In this document: positions 1-5,670 of the stretch, piece by piece
Numbering within the stretch: position 1 is the first letter of the stretch
Layout of the letters: every line of letters begins with the position of its first letter
From: Casp-actino8 sp001510335
GTDB taxonomy: Bacteria; Actinomycetota; Acidimicrobiia; Acidimicrobiales; Ilumatobacteraceae
Direction of reading: 5' to 3'
DNA: 13,568 bases
Assembly: GCA_027729635.1 (NCBI GenBank)
Contig: JAQCEM010000044.1
Coordinates: 1-13,568, forward strand
The notes under the pieces: model-generated
Databases searched by the model: none
What the model was told of the DNA's origin: nothing
What the model saw: only the letters and a program-made list of their open reading frames with translations
Position numbers and translations under genes: made by a program

Positions 1-116
1 AGACTCTTGCGCAAGGTGCACCTCATCAAGAATGCATCTTGTACGCCGATGTGACGCGTGAACGTGTCAATGAAGTGCGCGATAAGTTTCGCTTCTTACA
101 AGACCGTCGCTCGTAA
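1..116 (+). CDS. Carbon-nitrogen hydrolase (nitrilase superfamily), C-terminal fragment
   Basis: Only the last 37 codons are present; the 5' part lies outside the window. The reading frame (first full codon at position 3) ends in TAA at 114-116. The peptide contains an ILYADV segment followed by RERVNEVRDKF and ends in LQDRRS. This resembles the C-terminus of nitrilase-superfamily amidases (Nit2/omega-amidase type), which typically reads E-x-aeiDl-x3-eVRxxfPxLxDRR. Members hydrolyse amides or nitriles with a Glu-Lys-Cys triad, but none of those residues is visible here, so substrate and activity cannot be judged. The gene converges on the GNAT gene with 2 nt between the two stop codons. The family call rests on the C-terminal motif alone. 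Confidence 0.6.
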   Translation, partial: TLAQGAPHQECILYADVTRERVNEVRDKFRFLQDRRS

Positions 117-118
117 TT

Positions 119-598
119 TCAGCGCAAAGTTTTCGCCATCAAGCTGACAAGTTTTCCGCTGCCAGAGACTTGTTGACCTACCTCAACAAACCCGAGTCGG
201 TCATGAAAGCGCAGTGAACCGTCGTTGCGCGGTTCGAGGTTGACCTCGAGAGTAAATAGTGGTTCGGTACTGCGTGACTCAACTTCGTTGTAGAGAAGAG
301 AGCCATATCCCTTACCTTGATGTGCCTCAGTGAAGGCCACTCGATCGAGGTAGATGAAATCGTCGTACTTGTTACAGAACCATTGATAGTTAGTACTGCC
401 ATACGGCAGACCTGGTTTCATCATGAGGCAGTAACCGACAAGAGCCTCATCGACTTCTACGCCCAGGGCAAGAAACGACCATTCAAAGATTTGCCGCATC
501 GTTTCTGCAGTTTCAGGTCCGACTGCTGGAACGTTCTCTTGGTTAATCGCCAACATCAGGTCGAGGTCGTCTGCGGTGAGTTCACGAATTATGGGCAC
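119..598 (-). CDS. GNAT family N-acetyltransferase
   Basis: A 159-residue protein of the GNAT fold, which transfers an acetyl group from acetyl-CoA to an amine. The acetyl-CoA pyrophosphate-binding motif (Q/R-x-x-G-x-G/A) is visible as HQGKGYG at residues 93-99, preceded by a beta strand (YLDRVAF, 83-89). The C-terminal part has the usual LEV-N-x-N-x-SLRFHDRLGF pattern at about 117-137, resembling RimI-like proteins. Length is normal for a single-domain GNAT. The substrate is not predictable. The start is GTG at 598 (minus strand); the frame is closed by a stop shortly upstream and I see no earlier start. No Shine-Dalgarno site precedes it, but a TAGTTT box ends 6 nt upstream, suggesting a leaderless mRNA. 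It is divergent from msrA with only 41 bp between them. Confidence 0.85.
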   Translation of the reverse strand: MPIIRELTADDLDLMLAINQENVPAVGPETAETMRQIFEWSFLALGVEVDEALVGYCLMMKPGLPYGSTNYQWFCNKYDDFIYLDRVAFTEAHQGKGYGSLLYNEVESRSTEPLFTLEVNLEPRNDGSLRFHDRLGFVEVGQQVSGSGKLVSLMAKTLR

Positions 599-604
599 CC
601 GACA

Positions 605-610
605 AAACTA
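605..610 (-). promoter_or_regulatory. Candidate -10 box (TAGTTT) of a leaderless GNAT transcript
   Basis: On the minus strand TAGTTT ends 6 nt before the GTG at 598. It fits the TAnnnT pattern of actinobacterial -10 elements, and the spacing would place the transcription start at or beside the start codon. There is no recognisable -35 element, which is common for such promoters. Confidence is low for the single site; it rests on the same arrangement at four other genes here. Confidence 0.3.
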
Positions 611-627
611 CTGTGCGACATGGGGCG

Positions 628-633
628 TAATAT
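628..633 (+). promoter_or_regulatory. Candidate -10 box (TAATAT) of a leaderless msrA transcript
   Basis: TAATAT ends 6 nt before the msrA ATG at 640 and there is no Shine-Dalgarno sequence in the intervening bases. With a normal 6-8 nt spacing transcription would start at the ATG. The opposing GNAT -10 box (605-610) lies 17 bp away, so each box occupies the place where the other promoter's -35 element would be. The two promoters may therefore exclude each other. Confidence 0.4.
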
Positions 634-639
634 CAGTTC

Positions 640-1290
640 ATGTTGTTTGCCAAAAAGAACACCGCAATGGTCGCTCCTGAAAATGCATTGCCTGGTCGTA
701 CCGACCAGACGATGCCAGTTCCCGAGAAGCATTTCGTACTCGACGCACCACTTCGTGGACCGTGGCCGGCTGGTACCGAAACAGCGGTATTCGGTATGGG
801 ATGTTTCTGGGGAGCCGAGCGACTGTTCTGGCAGTTGCCAGGTGTCTATTCAACTGCTGTGGGTTACGCCGGGGGATACACCCCAAACTGCACCTATGAA
901 GAAAACTGCACCGGACTCACCGGGCACGCTGAAGTGTTCTTTGTGATCTTTGATCCCAAAGTCATTTCATATGAATCACTCTTGAAAGTCTTCTGGGAAA
1001 ATCATGATCCCACGCAAGGCATGCGTCAGGGCAACGACATGGGCTCGCAGTATCGCAGCGCGATTTACACCACAAACGATGCACAGATGGCAGCTGCTCG
1101 TTCATCGCACGACATTTTCCAAGAAAAGCTCAAGGCTTCTGGTTATGGTGACATCACGACAGAGATCGCACCAATGGGTGAGTGGTACTACGGTGAGCCG
1201 TATCACCAGCAGTATCTAGCAAAGAACCCGAACGGCTACTGCGGTATTGGCGGAACTGGTGTGTCTTGCCCAATCGGTACTGGCGTCTAA
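640..1290 (+). CDS. msrA: Peptide-methionine (S)-S-oxide reductase MsrA
   Basis: Reduces methionine-S-sulfoxide, free or in proteins, back to methionine, using a cysteine nucleophile and thioredoxin-type recycling in the cytoplasm. The 216-residue protein closely resembles the long E. coli type. The catalytic motif GCFWG has its cysteine at residue 55, and ERLFWQLPGVYST follows. GHAE (95-98) and the block FWENHDPTQGMRQGND (118-133) are also conserved, as is the C-terminal GYCGIGG segment. Cys201 and Cys210 are the likely resolving cysteines, with the last one a residue further from Cys201 than in E. coli as I recall that sequence. The active-site residue is an ordinary TGT cysteine, not selenocysteine. 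The start at ATG 640 gives the family's usual N-terminus. It ends 2 nt from the convergent deoxyribosyltransferase gene. Confidence 0.96.
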   Translation: MLFAKKNTAMVAPENALPGRTDQTMPVPEKHFVLDAPLRGPWPAGTETAVFGMGCFWGAERLFWQLPGVYSTAVGYAGGYTPNCTYEENCTGLTGHAEVFFVIFDPKVISYESLLKVFWENHDPTQGMRQGNDMGSQYRSAIYTTNDAQMAAARSSHDIFQEKLKASGYGDITTEIAPMGEWYYGEPYHQQYLAKNPNGYCGIGGTGVSCPIGTGV

Positions 1291-1292
1291 AA

Positions 1293-1733
1293 CTATTTTT
1301 GTTGGGTGGCCAGCCAGCCGCGTAGTTCCTCATCTAACTCATCAAGAGAACGCACCAACTTGTCAAGGCTGCACTGCAGCATCAAGTTCACGACTTGAGT
1401 GGCTCCAGGAAAACGTCCTCGCCAATCGGTAAACAGGCCGATGATGAATTTGTTGTGAGCGTAGGCGTAACCAATTTCCCAAGCAGTGCCATCGTCGGTT
1501 GTGACGCCATTGAGATTTGCAACGACAACTTGGCAGCGATCAACGCCACCCTTGTCGTTCATGAAGATTTCTCCGATGTTGTCATCGGTTTTAGGAGGAT
1601 TATCTCGATGTGGCAAAAAAGTCTCAAACCCGGCATCTTGAATGAGTTGATCAACTTTTTCAATGAACCAGCGTTCGCCTTCGTCGAAAAGTGGTCCAGC
1701 AACATAGACGTATGGTTTTGTTGAGTTAGTCAT
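1293..1733 (-). CDS. Nucleoside 2-deoxyribosyltransferase family protein
   Basis: A 146-residue cytoplasmic protein of the nucleoside 2-deoxyribosyltransferase family, whose members cleave or exchange the N-glycosidic bond of (deoxy)nucleosides or nucleotides. The N-terminal strand and loop read YVYVAGPLF (residues 8-16). The hallmark D-G-T-A-W-E-I-G-Y-A is at 81-90, with Glu86 as the expected catalytic nucleophile; VVVANLNG (69-76) precedes it. The frame opens further upstream, but ATG 1733 is chosen because an AAGGAG site lies 6 nt before it and the resulting N-terminus fits the family. The gene overlaps the end of the CoA-transferase gene by 8 nt, so the two are translationally coupled. 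Substrate (base exchange, nucleotide hydrolysis or a biosynthetic role) cannot be told. It is the last gene of the operon; its 3' end is 2 nt from that of msrA. Confidence 0.82.
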   Translation of the reverse strand: MTNSTKPYVYVAGPLFDEGERWFIEKVDQLIQDAGFETFLPHRDNPPKTDDNIGEIFMNDKGGVDRCQVVVANLNGVTTDDGTAWEIGYAYAHNKFIIGLFTDWRGRFPGATQVVNLMLQCSLDKLVRSLDELDEELRGWLATQQK

Positions 1734-2880
1734 TTTGTGCTCCTTGTGAATTTTCCCAGCCGTTTTTTCTGATGTCGTCGCCGTCGGCATTTTGGGCGCG
1801 CCCTTCGTGACGTAACAACCCAGGGGTGGCTGACAACTTTGCGATCAAGTTCTGCATCGGAGTCTCACCAACCGTTGTGACTGCCTCGCGGAATAAGAAA
1901 TGGGGATCAACAGCGATATCAGCCATATTCATCACTGGACCAATGGCGGCTTCAGCTTCTTCAAAGAGTCGAACGACTTCGTCGCGTGAACGCTGCGAGC
2001 ACCAGTTGCGCATCAATTCCTCGAGAGCTTCTCGATGTGCGGCTCGGCCATCAAATGAAGTGAAACGTTCATCGTCACCAACACCAAGAAGTGTGAGTAC
2101 TCGAGCGGCAACCGAATCGGATGAACTTGAGATACCAACCCACTGTCCATCAGAACATTGGTACGTGCCGCGTGGAACCGTATAGGGCAAACCTGCTCCA
2201 AGTCGAGGTTGTAGTTCGCCAGTTAAGGCAAACAGTGATGCAACTGGTCCCATGATGTGGAACATGCTTTCGAGCAAACTGATATCAACGACTTGGCCAA
2301 CACCCGAATACAAGGCGACCATGGTTGAAAATGCACCGACAAGTCCGGTCACTTCATCAGTGAGTGCAATGGCGGGAAGCAAAGGTTGTCCATCAGCTTC
2401 ACCATTGACCGCTGCAAAGCCCGACATTGATTCGGCGATTGAGGCAAAGCCAGGGCGTTGTGCGTACGGACCGGTTTGTCCAAAACCACTGACTCGGGTG
2501 AGTACCAAAGAAGGGTTGATAGCAAGAAGTTCATCTGGCCCAAGACCGAGTCGCTCAAGCGTGCCAGGACGGAAATTCTCAACGACAACGTGGGCGTCTT
2601 TCACAAGATCTAAGAACAAGGCCTTGTCGTCGGCATTCCTAAAATCGAGAGCGATGGTGCGTTTGTTGCGATTGGCGATCTTCCACCACAGGCCGACGCC
2701 GTCACGCGGATCTTTCCAGGCCATATTGCGCAAACTGTCACCAGTGTCAGGCCGTTCAACTTTGATGACATCAGCACCAAAGTCGGCGAGATAGCGCGCG
2801 CAATTGGGTCCAGCGATCACAGTTGAAATATCGAGCACCCGCATTCCCTCAAGCGGAGTCTGCGGTGCGAGTGAAGTCAC
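1726..2880 (-). CDS. CaiB/BaiF (class III) CoA-transferase family protein
   Basis: A 384-residue cytoplasmic enzyme of the class III CoA-transferase / alpha-methylacyl-CoA racemase family, which moves CoA between carboxylic acids or epimerises 2-methylacyl-CoAs. The N-terminal block PLEGMRVLDISTVIAGPNCA, then LADFGADVIKVERP-x-GD, NRNKRTIALD, VENFRPGTLERLGLG and VSGFGQTGPYA are all characteristic. The catalytic aspartate of the formyl-CoA transferase type (Asp169 there) aligns with Asp175 in LTDEVTG. Two oddities: the residue that is Glu140 in formyl-CoA transferase, usually Asp or Glu in relatives, is Ala146 here, and the usual R-x-RTG loop before GQVVDIS is shortened. Start: GTG 2880 lies 5 nt behind the upstream stop; an in-frame GTG at 2916 would overlap the upstream gene by 31 nt and has no ribosome site. 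Substrate unknown. Confidence 0.88.
   Translation of the reverse strand: MTSLAPQTPLEGMRVLDISTVIAGPNCARYLADFGADVIKVERPDTGDSLRNMAWKDPRDGVGLWWKIANRNKRTIALDFRNADDKALFLDLVKDAHVVVENFRPGTLERLGLGPDELLAINPSLVLTRVSGFGQTGPYAQRPGFASIAESMSGFAAVNGEADGQPLLPAIALTDEVTGLVGAFSTMVALYSGVGQVVDISLLESMFHIMGPVASLFALTGELQPRLGAGLPYTVPRGTYQCSDGQWVGISSSSDSVAARVLTLLGVGDDERFTSFDGRAAHREALEELMRNWCSQRSRDEVVRLFEEAEAAIGPVMNMADIAVDPHFLFREAVTTVGETPMQNLIAKLSATPGLLRHEGRAQNADGDDIRKNGWENSQGAQND
1740..1745 (-). promoter_or_regulatory. Ribosome binding site (AAGGAG) of the deoxyribosyltransferase gene
   Basis: On the minus strand AAGGAG is followed by CACAAA and then the ATG at 1733. This is the best Shine-Dalgarno site in the window. 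It lies inside the last codons of the upstream CoA-transferase gene and decides the start of the downstream gene. Confidence 0.8.
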
Positions 2881-2885
2881 ATCTT

Positions 2886-3899
2886 CTATTCTGCCCGAGT
2901 GGGGAAGACGAAACACCGTTGATTCAGTGTGCCAAGTGCGTAGTTTTCGTAGTCAATTCCGAAGTCTTCGTATAGATGTCGACAACGCTCGCTCCAATCA
3001 AGAGCCGCTGGGGTCGAGATGCGGTGGACGACCTGCATCACTCCACCTTCATAGACACGGTATTCGGCCCACGTGCCCGGGAAGTCTTTGACGCAACCGA
3101 TTTCAATGGTAGGTACGCCACATTCCATCTGCCGAACGCGATGTCGATGGGTGTGGCCTGCGGTATAACCGATGATGTTCTTATGTTGAGCAACAACTTG
3201 ATTGAGAGCGTCACTACTGTCGGGATTGATTCCGAAGTAACCCTCGCTTCGGTGGCCATCCGACTGCGCCCCGGGAGTCCATTGTTGGTGATGCCCCATC
3301 ACGAGTACGGGCAATTGAGTTGATGCGGCATGTTCGGCTAACCAAGTGAGTTGACCTGAGGCGATGTCACCGGTTGTTTCTGTGGGAATCGCGGTGTCCA
3401 TCAAAGCGACACATATTCCGGGCATGTCAATCCATTGATCGTCGTCGTATTTGTGTTGACCTAAATATGAATCATGATTACCGCGGATGACGTGTAGTTT
3501 TTCTCCGAGTTGGCCGTAGCAGTTTTCAAATGCGGCAAACTCTTCCTCAGATCCAAAACACGTGAGATCACCTTTAATAAATACGTGGTGCGGATTCAAG
3601 GCAGTGATTTCAGCAACTGCGCCGCGATTCATGATCTCGGGATAGGGCGGCTCGCCCGGACGCGATCGTTGGATGGGTCCGTTTAAGTTGTCATCGATCT
3701 TTCCGCACTCAAGTTCGCCAAAATGCACATCGTTGACTGTCGCCAGGGTGCTGAGCAACTCGCCAAATGGTCGAGCAAGCGTCGTGACATCTAGGCCGTT
3801 AAATGAGTACGACGTGGATGGTGTTAACCCCTCGTATCGATACATCGTCAGACCGTCATGGATAACCACTAGATCATCAGCAACAGTGGTGACTTCCAT
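2886..3899 (-). CDS. Calcineurin-like metallophosphoesterase
   Basis: A 337-residue phosphoesterase with the complete set of dinuclear metal-binding motifs in order: NDVHFG (Asp57, His59), KGDL (Asp111), RGNHD (Asn141, His142), MGHH (His203/204) and GHTHRH (His249, His251). It should therefore hydrolyse a phosphomonoester or phosphodiester; the substrate is unknown. About 50 residues precede the first motif and about 85 follow the last, so it is longer than the minimal catalytic domain. No signal peptide is visible, which suggests a cytoplasmic protein. The frame is open up to 4040, but that extension overlaps the epsilon-subunit gene. ATG 3899, 7 nt after the epsilon stop codon, is the natural start, although it lacks a clear Shine-Dalgarno site and probably relies on coupling. 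The next gene follows after 5 nt. Confidence 0.86.
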   Translation of the reverse strand: MEVTTVADDLVVIHDGLTMYRYEGLTPSTSYSFNGLDVTTLARPFGELLSTLATVNDVHFGELECGKIDDNLNGPIQRSRPGEPPYPEIMNRGAVAEITALNPHHVFIKGDLTCFGSEEEFAAFENCYGQLGEKLHVIRGNHDSYLGQHKYDDDQWIDMPGICVALMDTAIPTETTGDIASGQLTWLAEHAASTQLPVLVMGHHQQWTPGAQSDGHRSEGYFGINPDSSDALNQVVAQHKNIIGYTAGHTHRHRVRQMECGVPTIEIGCVKDFPGTWAEYRVYEGGVMQVVHRISTPAALDWSERCRHLYEDFGIDYENYALGTLNQRCFVFPTRAE

Positions 3900-3906
3900 G
3901 AGTGAG

Positions 3907-4089
3907 TTAGGGGCGGCCCCGCCGAGCGATGGTTGGTTGTGCCCACCAACGTCCGCTGAAACGCCAGGCGTTTTGTCGGGCCGCAACAACATTTTCACCC
4001 ACGACTGGTCGTGGCCACAACGCTTCAATAGCAGCTGCAATAACGACTGCTTCTTCGTCAGTGGGTGTGGGTGAAACTTGTTGATTCAT
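3907..4089 (-). CDS. Acyl-CoA carboxylase epsilon-type small subunit
   Basis: A 60-residue protein that begins within the stop codon of the carboxyltransferase gene (ATGA, 4-nt overlap). It shows the pattern of actinobacterial acyl-CoA carboxylase epsilon subunits: a short start, PTDEEAVVIAAAIEAL (an acidic pair followed by an Ala/Val-rich helix, residues 9-24), and a tryptophan-containing tail AWRFSGRWW (41-49) ending in basic residues. Epsilon subunits stabilise or stimulate the complex between the biotin-carrying alpha subunit and the beta subunit. They are small and poorly conserved, so the call depends on this weak pattern plus the position directly behind the beta gene. The ATGA coupling suggests equal production with beta. 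Confidence 0.72.
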   Translation of the reverse strand: MNQQVSPTPTDEEAVVIAAAIEALWPRPVVGENVVAARQNAWRFSGRWWAQPTIARRGRP

Positions 4090-5627
4090 AACGGCATATT
4101 GCCATGCTTGCGGCGTGGCATCTCTTCGCGCTTGGTACGCAACATTCGGAAACCAGCAACAATTTTTTGACGGGTCTCGGCGGGGTCGATGACGTCATCG
4201 ATGTAACCCCGTTCTGCTGCTGCATATGGGTTGGCGTACTTCTCGGTGTATTCGGTGACGAGTTCAGCACGACGTGCGACCGGGTCGGCAGCTTGTTGCA
4301 ATTCGCGGCGATACACGATTTCGACAGCGCCGTTTGGTCCCATCACAGCGAGTTCGGCGGTCGGCCATGCATAAGAAAGATCGGAGCCAATCGACTTTGA
4401 GTCCATCACCACGTACGCTCCGCCGTAAGCCTTGCGCGTAATGATTTGAATTCGCGGAACAGTTGCTTCGCAGTATGCGTAGAGCAACTTGGCGCCGTGA
4501 CGAATAATGCCGCCGTACTCCTGATCAACACCAGGCAAGAAGCCGGGCACGTCAACCATGGTGAGCAACGGAATGTTGAAGGCGTCGCATGTGCGAACGA
4601 AGCGAGCGGCCTTTTCGGCACTTTCAATATCAAGAACACCGGCAAGGAACAATGGCTGGTTGCCAACGACACCAACTGAATGACCATCAATGCGCACAAA
4701 TCCACACACGATGCTCTTGGCCCAATGTGGGAAGTATTCGAAGAACTCGCCATCATCAACGATTGATGCGATGACCTTCTTCATGTCATATGGCTGGTTG
4801 GGTGATGGAGGAAGAATGTCGCGCAGATCGGAGCATAAACGATCGGGATCATCGCCGGTGTCGACGGTCGGTGGTTCTTCCATGTTGTTCTGCGGCATGA
4901 ACGACATCAAGAAACGCACATCATCAAGACATGACTTTTCATCGGCCGAAACAAATGTGGCAACACCACTCTTACTCGCGTGGCTCATTGCGCCACCGAG
5001 TTCTTCGAGAGTTACTTCTTCGCCGGTCACGGTCTTCACAACATCGGGACCAGTAATAAACATGTGACTGCTCTCGCGCACCATGAAGATGAAGTCGGTC
5101 ATGGCGGGTGAGTACACGGCACCGCCAGCACAAGGTCCGAGGATGACCGAGATCTGCGGAATCACACCACTTGATTGAACGTTGCGATAGAAAATCCCAC
5201 CGTAACTTGCCAGTGACACCACGCCCTCTTGAATGCGTGCGCCAGCACCGTCGTTGAGTCCGATGACTGGTGCGCCGACGCGCAAGGCCATATCCATCAA
5301 CTTGTGAATCTTTTCAGCGAACACTTCGCCGAGGGCTCCACCGAACACGGTGAAGTCTTGTGAGAAAACGAAAACCTTGCGGCCTTCGATGGTTCCCCAT
5401 CCGGTGATAACACCGTCGGTGTACGGGTGCTCGTCAAGACCGGCAGCGTGAGCGCGGTGACGTGCCAACATGTCGAGCTCTTGAAATGAGCCCGGATCGA
5501 GCAAGTAGTCCAGCCGTTCGCGGGCCAGCATCTTGCCTTTCTCGTGCTGACGTTCTACTGAACGTGGTGACCCCGCATGGAGCGCTTGATCTTTGCGCTG
5601 AAGAAGGTCGGCGAGCTTGTCTTGCAT
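4086..5627 (-). CDS. pccB: Acyl-CoA carboxylase beta subunit (propionyl-CoA carboxylase / AccD5 type carboxyltransferase)
   Basis: A 513-residue carboxyltransferase that moves CO2 from carboxybiotin to an acyl-CoA, most likely propionyl-CoA to give methylmalonyl-CoA. It aligns along its length with actinobacterial AccD5/PccB. Landmarks are EKGKMLARERLDYLLDPGSF (29-48), FSQDFTVFGGALGEVFAEKI (88-107), NDGAGARIQEGVVSL (125-139), the first oxyanion-hole glycines in PCAGGAVYSPA (165-175), DVPGFLPGVDQEY (359-371), the second in RKAYGGAYVVM (398-408), WPTAELAVMG (421-430) and the C-terminal KHGNMPL. Acetyl- or mixed acyl-CoA specificity cannot be excluded. It needs a biotin carboxylase/carrier alpha subunit, not in this window. 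ATG 5627 is preferred; GTG 5645 is possible and neither has a good ribosome site. It shares an ATGA overlap with the epsilon gene. Confidence 0.92.
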   Translation of the reverse strand: MQDKLADLLQRKDQALHAGSPRSVERQHEKGKMLARERLDYLLDPGSFQELDMLARHRAHAAGLDEHPYTDGVITGWGTIEGRKVFVFSQDFTVFGGALGEVFAEKIHKLMDMALRVGAPVIGLNDGAGARIQEGVVSLASYGGIFYRNVQSSGVIPQISVILGPCAGGAVYSPAMTDFIFMVRESSHMFITGPDVVKTVTGEEVTLEELGGAMSHASKSGVATFVSADEKSCLDDVRFLMSFMPQNNMEEPPTVDTGDDPDRLCSDLRDILPPSPNQPYDMKKVIASIVDDGEFFEYFPHWAKSIVCGFVRIDGHSVGVVGNQPLFLAGVLDIESAEKAARFVRTCDAFNIPLLTMVDVPGFLPGVDQEYGGIIRHGAKLLYAYCEATVPRIQIITRKAYGGAYVVMDSKSIGSDLSYAWPTAELAVMGPNGAVEIVYRRELQQAADPVARRAELVTEYTEKYANPYAAAERGYIDDVIDPAETRQKIVAGFRMLRTKREEMPRRKHGNMPL

Positions 5628-5670
5628 GGGGTTAGCACTAGTCACCCCGTGAACGATACTCGCAACTGGT

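Noticed and set aside
317..946. Long plus-strand open frame across the GNAT and msrA genes
   Set aside because: It runs antisense to GNAT and out of frame through msrA; its translation has no recognisable domain, while both real genes have clear family motifs.
1293..1790. Longer deoxyribosyltransferase starting at 1790
   Set aside because: The extra 19 residues have no family similarity and overlap the CoA-transferase gene deeply, while ATG 1733 has an excellent AAGGAG site.
2886..4040. Longer metallophosphoesterase starting at 4040
   Set aside because: The extension is the epsilon-subunit region read in another frame; ATG 3899 directly follows that gene's stop.
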